From Chitinophaga sp. S165 (lineage in GTDB: Bacteria > Bacteroidota > Bacteroidia > Chitinophagales > Chitinophagaceae), in assembly GCF_003182155.1 (NCBI RefSeq), contig NZ_QGTG01000001.1, positions 1,918,991-1,982,990 of the forward strand: a stretch of DNA of 64,000 nt. Reading direction: 5' to 3'. Positions 9,601 to 18,600 of the stretch are shown one piece after another. How positions within the stretch are numbered: the first letter of the stretch is position 1; each line of letters starts with the position of its first letter. The translations under genes were made by a program, and so were the position numbers. A model generated the notes under the pieces. That model was not told the DNA's origin, made no database searches, and saw nothing but the letters and a program-made list of their open reading frames with translations.

Positions 9601-12600
9601 CTACGGTCGCGAGTGTATTCAGTATATATTTCAGCGCATTCTTTGCATCTTCTTTTTCAGGTTTCTCGTCCAGCCCTTCCAGTGCAGTTTCAGGATACCA
9701 GTAACAGCATGACAGCCATTGCCAGCTATAACGCCAGGCGCCTGTCAGTTTCACTTCGGTTACCGTCTGGCCATATTCCTGCAGGAAGCGGAGCGTACGG
9801 TCAACAGCCGCGTCCCTGGCAGCCGTAGTAGTATATTCAAACGGATGTATTGCCAGTACGTTTTTGTTACTATCGATGATCTTGAAACCGTAAGTACAGT
9901 TATCATGAATCGTCAGCAGGTAATATTGCCGTTGTTTCCCAAACTTAACTGTGTTATAAAAAGCTGTACGCACTTCATCATAACTGGTATAAAAATGCGG
10001 TTCCTGCAACAATAGGCCTTCCTTGTCACTGATCTTAAAGTAATAATGATACAGTGTAACGGCAGACCATCCGGTGCTTGTCTGCAAAGCAGTCACTTGC
10101 TGATTAACCGATAACAATACAACATCTCTTTCTTCTGCGGAAACATACCATTTACCTTGTTTTGCGAATGGCGCACCGTCTTTTGCATAAGCGATGTAAC
10201 CATATCCGCTGCCAGGTTGCTGATCTGCCTGGATATCTGCTGCTGTTGCAGTCAGTACCCATCCCAGGAAAGATGCGACTGCCGCCTGCTGGTCGTCCCA
10301 TACGGCAATGCTCTGTAATAGTGGAGTATGCGTAGCTTCGTCTTCCCAGAGGAACCCATACGCATTCACCGCATCTCCTTTCTCTACCCAAAGCGTATCC
10401 TGCCCGGCTTTCAACAGTATCCTTTCCAGTAAATTAGTAGCTGCGATATGATCGTTTGTTTCAGGGCTCTCAGCCAGCAATTGTCCGGCATCATCGCGCA
10501 CCTGCACCACATACCGGCAGTCATCTGCTGAATACAATGAAACTCTTTGTGGATTACCTGCGTGACGGATAACATTGCGCGTTACCTGTGCTACCGCAGC
10601 TCCATCCGGAACGGGACGAACAGTTGTTAAAAGAACCGCAGGCTGTCCTGCCTGTGCTTCCAGGTCTTTAAAATGATATATAGCTGCCGGCACGGTCGTC
10701 ACTAAGCTGCTTACTGTCAGCCATAAACGGTTGAATAACACCACATAGTTATTCAATGATTGTTGCGCCGCATCCGCCGTAGGAAAATCAGACTGGTGTA
10801 CAGACATTACGGTATTGACAGATGTACCTTCCTCATCGACAGTTTCCTTACGGATCACCTGCAAACGGAATTGCCCGTCACCGGTCTGCACAACCTCATA
10901 GTTCTCCGCTTTTGCAGCCAGTTCAATAAACTGAGCAAAGGCCCGGGGTAACTGCGTTTCATCCTTAAATGGAATAACGCCCTGCCATGCCGGCTTCCCC
11001 TCATGGGTCATCAGCCAGTTATATAATTCAGATGTTTCACGTTGGTATACGAGATAATGTTTGCGGAAGTATTCCTGCAATTCTTTCATCTTCTGCTCCG
11101 CAGCTTCTTTCGTACCATATGTCTGCGGATGATATGCGATCTGGATATTATTGTGATTAACAATGATCCTGTAACTTCCCGTAGCCATATCAGGCTCCAC
11201 TTCCCACGCGTTGCTATCCTGTAATATCTCCAGGCAATCATACCCGTGAGATAATGCTATCTCCGGCGTTTCAAAGCCTTGTTTGCTTTTCAGTAATGTC
11301 TTGCCATAATCATCAGGTAACAGGAAATAATATCCCTCCTGTGTCTGTGGATAGAGCTTGTATTGGCCATTGCAACGGAAGAATTTTACGAACCACTCTA
11401 TCACCTCATCCCTTTCCTCTTCGGTCGTGTACTCAAAAGAATACTTTGCAGCAATCCATTCACTCGCCGTTAGCGGAGATTGTATATAGAAACCAAATAC
11501 GCCTTCTCCCGGACATCCATAAGGTTTATAGTTAACCTTCTCTTTTCCGAGTTCCAGGAATTTCCCAAAGACGTCACTAATATTTTCTTTACTATGTAAG
11601 CTTTCGCTAACAAACAATGGAGTGTTCTGACCGGTTATGGCGCAAACGAAACCTGTCTGCTTTTCAGCAGTAACAAGATCAAAATTATTTAACGAGGCAG
11701 AAGGAGACTGCCGTATGCCCATTAGTCCTGCCACTCTTTTCTCCAGGCCACATACGGGGAAACCGGTAGCCGGATTTTTATAATCGAACGCCAGTGCACG
11801 GTTAGCACTGGTTTCTGGATAAGCGGACAGGAACGCCGCCTTGTCTGCTATATTACGTGCGGGATCATTCTTCTTGCCGCTGAGATTGTACATCATCAGG
11901 GCATAGTCTGTAAAGTCTTCTGAGAACCTTGCCAACAAATGATTCTGAAAGCGTTCTTTTCTCTCCTGGTATTGCTCTGCGGTCTCATACAATGCAGTCA
12001 GCATCTCAGTATCGCCAGCATCATTGTACACCAGGTCGAAGCTATAAATATCGTCCTGCCGGTTGTTATTACGGCTGTAACTGCCGGATAATGTAGCGAG
12101 GAAAACAACATCCAGTGCTGCCTGTTCAGCAGCAATTTCTGTGCTGAAGAAAACAGTACTTTCCAGCAGTACGTTCCCGGCAGCATCTCTCAGCTGAAAA
12201 TACCAGTTACCGGCATCTTCCTGCTGTTGTATGATACGTGTTACGTTATTGTTTGTACACTCGCTGATAATACGGCGGATCATCTCATCACGGAGGTACA
12301 TGGAGTTATACACCTTCCGGCTGGCGCCGCTGGCATCCGGTTCATACGCCAGCTGCATACCGTTGTAAGATGTGCCTTGCGTATTCTGTGGTAATTGCTT
12401 CTTATACCGCAAGAGGGAAGGCAGCTGCGGGATGCCGTTAAGATCAGCAGAAAAGTAAGTATGTTCGGATCCGTCCTGTGAAGGATGCAGCGAGAATAAT
12501 TTTCTGACACCCGATAACTGGGCGAAATAATCCGCCAGTAACCTATCGAAGAACAACAGGTAGGCCTGCAATTGCAATGCCTGCGCTTTTCTCGCTGCTG

Positions 12601-13930
12601 TCGAATCGCCCGGTACATCATTCTTACCGATCATATACACCTTCGGGAACTCATACTGTACGGAAGTATATTGCGCCAGGTCAAGCTGTCGGCCCTGCGG
12701 CACAACGGTGTCCAGTGCATCCTTTTGCTTCGGAAATTTATTGTAATCGGAGATGCCTTTTTTATATCGCTGGTTTACAACTTCCCTATTTGCACTAAAC
12801 GGCATTTTGTTGCGGAAGAAGATCACATTGGAAGTCTCAGGTGACAGTACAGGACGATGGTCCTTCTTCAGACGGAGGCACCACTCTTCTCCTTCTTCAA
12901 TGATTGGATTGCCATCCGCATCTGTTTTGGCATATCCCTCTTCATCAAAGCTGCTCATCTGCAAACGGGTCACACCAGCCACACCAGGCACCTTCATAAT
13001 GATGCGGTAAAGATCTGAAGCATGCAGCTCTGTCAATCTTTCCAGACTTTCCAGCTCCTGCACGTCAATAAAACCGTTCTGTTGCAAAGGCACATCGTTG
13101 ATAAAATCGTAGGGACGTCCTTCAAAAATCTCCTCCATACCTCTGCCTTTTTCCAGCAATTGTTGCAGGCTATAAAAGACAGGGGCTGGCGACAGGAAAT
13201 CCTGTATATCGCTGTAAATTTTCAGCAACACATCGTCAGGATCAAAGTTTGCTGCCAGTTCAATATGCAGACAAAGGCTGATCGGCTCTTTCTCCAGCAC
13301 CACGATATCAGGGAAGTCTTCACAAAGATTACGATGCCCATGCAGGCGCGTATCAATTTCTGTCAATACCGTATCCATCGGGAACACGTCATTGCCACAG
13401 GCATCCTTTTCATAAGCGGCCGCATACACATCATCAGGCTCTATATACACACGGTATAATCCCTTCAGTGGAACTACCGATTGTTCTTCCGTAAACCTTG
13501 TGTTATCAAGGTTACCGGTATTACAATCATATACGAGTGAATATGCCTCTTCTGTTTCCGTTTCATTGATCGGCGCCAGCCAGGCATTACGTACACCTTT
13601 AATATCGATGAGCATACGGCGGATGTCTGCAATGGTCAACGGATTGTTTCCCAGTATCTGTGCAGCCGTATAAAAGTTATCTTCCTTAGAGCCAGTACGG
13701 AGTGCGACAAGGTCTTTGAAATCCAGTTTGGTACGATAGTCCAGATCGGTCAGCACATAGCAAAGCGCCTCCAGCATCGTGATGCCCGGGTCATGCAGGT
13801 TGTGGTCCGTCCATATCTTGCCTGAAAGCTCCGCAACGTGCTGAATGCCCAGTTTGCGCAGCATGGCAAAGTCCAGGTATTCCGGGAACCCGCTGTTCTT
13901 ATCTGTAGTTATATATTTAAGATCAGGCAT
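6683..13930 (-). CDS. Giant 2415-aa baseplate-wedge-like protein with internal repeats
   Basis: The N-terminal region carries IWTDHNLHDPGITMLEALCY (residues 39-58), which resembles the W-x-x-H-N-x-x-D-P-G-I-T-x-L-E signature near the start of many phage-like baseplate wedge proteins. From about residue 575 to 2125 the protein is a chain of a dozen or more units of the form aromatic-x-F-x-(I/L/V)-x-D-x-x-G-x-x-(L/I) followed by Y-(T/D) and a helix starting A-A/A-R; the first reads NWYFQLRDAAGNVLLES. The unit resembles the YegP/DUF1508 fold. The last 150 residues contain DPYSFWATVVLPAWPQRF and LRREAPSHVRLNIVW. In eCIS loci the position between baseplate J and tape measure is held by Pvc12/Afp12-type wedge proteins, which are much smaller. 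I infer a wedge component enlarged by repeat growth. Confidence 0.65.
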   Translation of the reverse strand: MPDLKYITTDKNSGFPEYLDFAMLRKLGIQHVAELSGKIWTDHNLHDPGITMLEALCYVLTDLDYRTKLDFKDLVALRTGSKEDNFYTAAQILGNNPLTIADIRRMLIDIKGVRNAWLAPINETETEEAYSLVYDCNTGNLDNTRFTEEQSVVPLKGLYRVYIEPDDVYAAAYEKDACGNDVFPMDTVLTEIDTRLHGHRNLCEDFPDIVVLEKEPISLCLHIELAANFDPDDVLLKIYSDIQDFLSPAPVFYSLQQLLEKGRGMEEIFEGRPYDFINDVPLQQNGFIDVQELESLERLTELHASDLYRIIMKVPGVAGVTRLQMSSFDEEGYAKTDADGNPIIEEGEEWCLRLKKDHRPVLSPETSNVIFFRNKMPFSANREVVNQRYKKGISDYNKFPKQKDALDTVVPQGRQLDLAQYTSVQYEFPKVYMIGKNDVPGDSTAARKAQALQLQAYLLFFDRLLADYFAQLSGVRKLFSLHPSQDGSEHTYFSADLNGIPQLPSLLRYKKQLPQNTQGTSYNGMQLAYEPDASGASRKVYNSMYLRDEMIRRIISECTNNNVTRIIQQQEDAGNWYFQLRDAAGNVLLESTVFFSTEIAAEQAALDVVFLATLSGSYSRNNNRQDDIYSFDLVYNDAGDTEMLTALYETAEQYQERKERFQNHLLARFSEDFTDYALMMYNLSGKKNDPARNIADKAAFLSAYPETSANRALAFDYKNPATGFPVCGLEKRVAGLMGIRQSPSASLNNFDLVTAEKQTGFVCAITGQNTPLFVSESLHSKENISDVFGKFLELGKEKVNYKPYGCPGEGVFGFYIQSPLTASEWIAAKYSFEYTTEEERDEVIEWFVKFFRCNGQYKLYPQTQEGYYFLLPDDYGKTLLKSKQGFETPEIALSHGYDCLEILQDSNAWEVEPDMATGSYRIIVNHNNIQIAYHPQTYGTKEAAEQKMKELQEYFRKHYLVYQRETSELYNWLMTHEGKPAWQGVIPFKDETQLPRAFAQFIELAAKAENYEVVQTGDGQFRLQVIRKETVDEEGTSVNTVMSVHQSDFPTADAAQQSLNNYVVLFNRLWLTVSSLVTTVPAAIYHFKDLEAQAGQPAVLLTTVRPVPDGAAVAQVTRNVIRHAGNPQRVSLYSADDCRYVVQVRDDAGQLLAESPETNDHIAATNLLERILLKAGQDTLWVEKGDAVNAYGFLWEDEATHTPLLQSIAVWDDQQAAVASFLGWVLTATAADIQADQQPGSGYGYIAYAKDGAPFAKQGKWYVSAEERDVVLLSVNQQVTALQTSTGWSAVTLYHYYFKISDKEGLLLQEPHFYTSYDEVRTAFYNTVKFGKQRQYYLLTIHDNCTYGFKIIDSNKNVLAIHPFEYTTTAARDAAVDRTLRFLQEYGQTVTEVKLTGAWRYSWQWLSCCYWYPETALEGLDEKPEKEDAKNALKYILNTLATVESNYKVEKEEGGYRVYLLEGEERVAVHPHWYDSEREGEVARDRLIVWAKFKLDEIDAKSYSIEKDVRTDLYKGDDEEAAIGYRLWDRDFRMARYCEQFDTAEEREQVITTLLERYHRKQPGYTVLEKGASVVTGEKGIYYYQLRRNDLLLWQSVKAYATAADAAAAFQVESWELLQRSLYVENYSAWTPVTEDLYLNDEKGQALAVAKITPGSYDAYTAAVKARQQFARKHGIYRKADGTFAFHIYNTKTNRYEWESTHTYPDADAAMADLLEFLQLLLFRGNYCLDNETVGCYYSINLGKVLLDIQHVTEICEKKDDEGEGGNEEEEEEVGVEQAAWDALQFFLDNLDPDDRNFFPYTNYAAGCRYSFRMVDDSVYRVAQHTGWYQGMERREEARMKLQADIYCKKRLYGWFVNPDTDDKMDSRILVAYFDKPERINYSQLWMTYKAIPSLTAIWKSAADPLREPEGDELPEDVPSLYYYQLFDKGGKVMWQTVTRYNTPELAEKSEQYFFVYLLEMARSETSYYYEQMPGCENAYTLYLKDMDGKIIAVATEVICGEDIENDRGTRIFNAMMFPIVENGKGYSFEINNIEQVVAGDKISYEYTPIWESIHVYDTPQEAKDALTTAKDLLLDLRNYQRGDEDSCGPFGVTLVNPAGILAEHPLSYTSMAARNEAMEHVQTTISAEGLHLLEHILMRPRGQQQSYEALQLQLNWAEEEKLKFSIALNIVSDSAFADATAFIEALKAASKKDDVFVERQGATMTISWYKKGEKLAVATLEATEQVINLLSDLTFVRSEMTRLLESASVRSVTTLVIPIVCKSEDAILPVCSDVCLCCDDEEEIDEENAAFCDRTFFADPYSFWATVVLPAWPQRFRLARFRQFFEDTLRREAPSHVRLNIVWISPQQMLQFEKAWRQWLGALSREESCNYDESLQALNNVLKGLKNVYPAAYLYDDEGGDDKPLIILDEVMLG
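7541..12223 (-). repeat. Array of YegP/DUF1508-like modules in the 2415-aa protein
   Basis: Repeat copies recognised by eye include YYFKISDKEGLLLQE, YGFKIIDSNKNVLAIHPFEY, YYYQLRRNDLLLWQS, FAFHIYNTKTNRYEWES, YYYQLFDKGGKVMWQT and FGVTLVNPAGILAEHP. Each is followed after 5-15 residues by a helix such as TTAARDAAVDRTLRFL. Spacing is roughly 75-130 residues. The copies are divergent in sequence, so this is an old duplication series rather than a DNA-level repeat. Boundaries are approximate. Confidence 0.6.
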
Positions 13931-13974
13931 TTTAAGATAGTGCTTGGTATAATATATCGGTGATCGGTACCTGG

Positions 13975-15660
13975 TTATTTACCCTCCAGGGCATCCAGGC
14001 GTTTCTGCAACGCAGCGATCGTTTCCTGCTGTTCTTGTATGGCTTTGGTCAGCACTGCCACCATATTCGCATATGCCAGCGTCTGCGTGCCATCGGTGTC
14101 TGTATTTACCAGTTCAGGGAAGAACTCTTCCACCTGGTGCGGCAGGAAACCTATCTGCGCTTCTCCTCCGGGGCAATTGGCCTTCTGCTGATTAAAGGTG
14201 AACGTAACAGGGTTCAGCTTCTTCACCTTATCGATCACGTTACCCAGTTTCGTAGGATTGTTCACCTTACGGACATCCGTATCGAGATACAAACCAAAGG
14301 CGCGTGCCTTACCTTTTACATTCAGGTCAAAGCCTGCCGGTGTAATGCCACCGATGATAGTTTTGCCTTCAGCGGAGATCGTTACGAGATCCTCTCCCTG
14401 GTTTATTTCCAGTTCGTTGCCGTTACCATATTCACGGCCCTTTTTAAACACAAAACCTTTCGATGCATCTGTGAGGAACGCGCCCCAGTCATTGTCTGCA
14501 CCCAGCAGCAAGTAATTGCGTTTTTCATTATTAGGGCGGTTATTGATGATACTGAATGCGGGATTGGTATTATCAAGGCACATCAGGAAAGCACCTGCGC
14601 TATTGGCTTTGGTGATCTCCACATTGGTAACAGGTGTCTCCGTACCAATACCTACACGGCCATCCTGTTTAATAGCTACCAGTGTTTCCGATGAAGGTTG
14701 TGATATATTCTTCAGATAGTTCCTGGTTTCATCCAGCCCCCTGCGGAAATAAAAACCATCAGGTGCATTGGTCGTGAAACTGGATACATGATCGTCCAGA
14801 GTAACACTCAGGTGGCTCTGCTGACTGAATTCCGCTTTATGGACCCATACAGCCTGTGGCACCACTGCCTGCACCGGATTCAGTAACAGGCGTGCAGAAG
14901 ACTGGTTCTGGATGTCCACACCTGCTTCGGGAGCAATAGTACCGATACCAACGGCTGCACCGGCGTCCGGTGTCATAATGAACACTGGTTTTACGGGTAC
15001 TGCTTCTTTGGGCGTATTCTCTTCGCCATCTGAAGGCACCGGCGGTACGGTAGTGGTGAAGAGGAACCCTTCTGTATTGGTGGTAAATACAGCTTTATTA
15101 TCGGCCAGCTTTTCTGATAATGACTTTGTACCATCACCTGTGTGCTGTATTACGAACTCGGGCGATTGCGCATTATCAGGGCTGAAAAGGAAATCACTGC
15201 TCAGTTCTTCTACATGGATGTGCACCCGTGCTTTAGGGTCTTCCGTACCCATACCGATCTTGCCAAATACTTTGGCATACATGATAATGGGAACTTTATC
15301 TTCATTGCGGATGATCTCCCAATCTTCATCGGAAGCATCAATGTCCAGCATTTTCCAGTTGGTGCAATCTATTTCAGGATTATCCACGGAGCAATGTCCT
15401 TTGCTTTTATCGGCTTTCACATCGCCGTCCTTACCGTCGCAACCGCATGGCTTATCGCCAGCCGGCACACAGGTATACAGCGCATTATTATAGATCACTA
15501 CATCGCCTTCGTAATAGCAGATCCCAGCCGCCCATTTGCCGAAAAAAGCATCATCCCTCCTTACCAGCGTAGAGTCTATCAGGTTAAAGAAATCCTGCGA
15601 GGTCGGTATAGCGCCGGTCTTAAATTGTGCTTTCAGCGCTGCTCTGGTTGTTATAGACAT
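13975..15660 (-). CDS. Tail-fibre-like protein with S74 chaperone domain
   Basis: 561 aa. The N-terminus (MSITTRAALKAQFKTGAIPTSQDFFNLIDS) is the small adaptor-like module often found at the start of such fibre proteins. The middle is a repetitive beta-rich region with several GRVGIGTETP-type turns (IGMGTEDPKARVHI, VGIGTIAPEAGVDI, VGIGTETPVTNVEI), typical of fibre shafts. The last 100 residues match the Peptidase_S74 intramolecular chaperone: VIDKVKKLNPVTFTF, IGFLPHQVEEFFPELV, LAYANMVAVLTKAIQEQQ and a C-terminal coiled coil. In this family the domain trimerises the fibre and usually cuts itself off before a Ser-Asp. Here the matching site reads T-D-V-R-K (around residue 460), so Ser is replaced by Thr. 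The protein is the best candidate for the receptor-binding fibre (Pvc13 position). Confidence 0.8.
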   Translation of the reverse strand: MSITTRAALKAQFKTGAIPTSQDFFNLIDSTLVRRDDAFFGKWAAGICYYEGDVVIYNNALYTCVPAGDKPCGCDGKDGDVKADKSKGHCSVDNPEIDCTNWKMLDIDASDEDWEIIRNEDKVPIIMYAKVFGKIGMGTEDPKARVHIHVEELSSDFLFSPDNAQSPEFVIQHTGDGTKSLSEKLADNKAVFTTNTEGFLFTTTVPPVPSDGEENTPKEAVPVKPVFIMTPDAGAAVGIGTIAPEAGVDIQNQSSARLLLNPVQAVVPQAVWVHKAEFSQQSHLSVTLDDHVSSFTTNAPDGFYFRRGLDETRNYLKNISQPSSETLVAIKQDGRVGIGTETPVTNVEITKANSAGAFLMCLDNTNPAFSIINNRPNNEKRNYLLLGADNDWGAFLTDASKGFVFKKGREYGNGNELEINQGEDLVTISAEGKTIIGGITPAGFDLNVKGKARAFGLYLDTDVRKVNNPTKLGNVIDKVKKLNPVTFTFNQQKANCPGGEAQIGFLPHQVEEFFPELVNTDTDGTQTLAYANMVAVLTKAIQEQQETIAALQKRLDALEGK

Positions 15661-15691
15661 GGGAGTATCTTTTAGTTTTTTTGTGAATGAT

Positions 15692-18600
15692 TTATTGGAC
15701 CCTGAATACCGGTTGCTGACTCGCGCCCGTACAGGTATCTTTAGTGATGATTGTATAAGTTTGTTCGCCGCCGATCAGTACAGACCACGGAGTATCAGCT
15801 GTTACCGCTTTTACTGGTGGTCCTTCTACTCCGCCCGTGTTCACGAACATGGTGAAGTCGGTGACATAATCCACGTAATCACGGTTCTCAATAAACTGTA
15901 ATACGGAGGACATCATCATGGTGCCGCCGAATACGATATCCTGCGAACCGCTGTTGATCCATGGCGACAGATATGCCTGTACTTCGCCGACCAGTTTCTT
16001 CTGGTAGAAATTGGCATCCTTTCCCGGCCGCAACCGGATGCTGCCTCTGAAGCTCACAGGCTGGTATACCGGATTAATGACCTGTACCTTTGCAAATACA
16101 GATGTGCGGGAACGCAGGTATTCGCTAACCCGCTCAAGAATGATACGGCTCACTTTAGGACTGAATCTTTCATCTGCAGGATAATCATCTATCCGCGGTA
16201 TCACCGCCAGCGTTACCCATCCGGGAGATTGCAGCTGCGTAATGTTTCCCTGCGCGTCACGGCACATTTTACTGTGCGGGATACATTTGATCTTGAAGAT
16301 CTCAGGGAATGCATCCAATATGATACGCTCGTAGTCGAAAACATTAATAGCTCTTCCTTTGTGGCGTAAACGCTCGCTGACGCGGATATAGAACTCGTCC
16401 GCCGTTTCTTCTTTCCTGCCTCCGAATGATGGATAAGGTTGAGAGATCTTTGTGATCATCGCATCCGGCACTACTAAACTGCTGATAGTCTGAGCTGGCA
16501 GTGCAGCTCCCACACGCGCGGGATCATTCTCCTGGTTGCGGAATACCGCCAGTGATGCCTGTGCTATAACAGCTACAGCTTCACATACCGCTGCCGAATA
16601 CTGATGCGTTGTAATACGCAGCCAGTGGAAACCGGATGGCAATACAGTATGCCCCGTGTCAGCATCCCACGGCAATGCGATCGTTACAATACCCGATACC
16701 AGCATTTCCCGGGTAGTATCACTGATGATCTGTGTATTCTTCTCCAAAGGCTTCCATTCATTACCTGACATGTAATGCCATTGTATGTCGGCCCTGCGGA
16801 TATCAGGATTAGCTGTAAATTCTGACAACTGGAACAGCAATGCCACATTAGTACCAGGTATGGCTTGTTCCAGCCCGATATAAAGTGTACCCTCGTCTTC
16901 ATACACCGGCATGAAGTGAGCAGTAGCACCGGAAGACAAGGTCTTATAGTTACCTTCCTCATAAGGATACTTATGCAACAGGGTCACATCAGCACCTGTA
17001 GCGGTCGCATCATATTCCAGGGAGAATGCTTTAATAGTAGGAGTATATGGCGGCGCAGGGAATCCGATTATCTCACCCGGATTGTTACCTACAAACCAAT
17101 TCATCCACCATGCCTCACTATACGTGCTTTCCGCACTTGTATCTGCGTCAACGACTGCTTTTCTCATCAGCTCGAACACCGTATCCGGATCGTCCTTTGT
17201 TATCGCATTCGCTTTTTTCTTCGCCTCCTCTGTCAGTCCCTGCGTATCATCCGCCTTACCTAACAAAGTACCTGCCCGTGACTGTATGTCGGTCAGCTTC
17301 AGGTTGCCCACCTTCATCATCTGGGAAGCAAGGATCCCCGGATATTCATCGTGTTTAAAACTATTAACAAGCCTTAACCGTAAGAAACCATACAATGCTG
17401 CATTGTTGTAAGGAAGCAATGGAGCCGTTTGTGTTACTAAGGGAATCTTATCTGTTTCCGGTATAGTAATATTGCTCTCCGGCGAAAGATCACTACCGTT
17501 CTGAGCGAACAGCTGTGTACCGGAACCGCCCCCGATGTCATCCCACTTTCCGTTATTCAGGCGCTGTAAGTTTGCCGTGAAATAGGTATTGGAGATGCCC
17601 GGGATATTATATGCCGCATAATGCGCTGTAAAATTCTTTGGTAGTCCTTCCCATTCCATTTTGAGTTTCAGAGAAGTCAATCGCTTCCTGAACACCTCAT
17701 CACTCCCTATATAGAAGTTGCTGCCAGCCTTCGGTATGCTGGTGAAGGGAAGGAACTTATTGTTAGCATCCAGTGGTCCTTCGTCATTACCGATCAGCAG
17801 ATTTTTAATATTGGTCACATGTACATTGACCGTTGTATTCTGAATAACAAGGTTGCTGAGCGTATCATACCAGGGCGTTGAGCTTTCTGCCAGGTAATAA
17901 TGCAGGCTATGATTGAACAGGATGCGCAGTAAAGGATCTTCTACCGGGTATGTAGCCTTTATCACATCCGGCAGTGGCGCAGTCAGTGCCGGCGCATCTG
18001 CAGGAAGTTCAAAGTTTACCGTCAGCTTATTGCCATCTACCAGTGCCAGGGTCAATGTCTTCGCGGGTGCAGGATACCATCCGTCTGCGGTAGTACAATC
18101 CACCTGCAACAATCCTCTGCGTGCAATCTCTTTTGCTGCAGGCAATTGCTGTGCGCCAACGTTCGTGTACGTTGCAAAATCATTATCACCTGCGCCGTCT
18201 TCCAGCCACTTTTCTGTAACACCGGCAATCTTCATTTTATTTTTGATAGCCGTTACACTGCCCTTATCAATACCACCTTTCTCGAAGGCTTTCAGTACAT
18301 CTTCATTCAGCAGATAAAAGGACTTGCCCAGCAAGGCCGCCAGCTGCGCCGCTTTGTCGGCCAATGGCGTCACTTCAATAATAACCGTTACATTGCGGGT
18401 ACCTTCTTTCAGCAACAATACAGGGGAAGCAAGTAACAATCCTGTAGAAGCGAAAGGGAAATGGGTGGTACCTGCCTGCGGATTATTCTTGCTTACGTAC
18501 TGCGCTGCTCCCAGCAGAGGCCAGCTGTTATAAGCAGGGTTACGGAATCCTTCACCCAGGCCATCAGCACTGGCAGCTACGGGAGCAACATATACATTCG

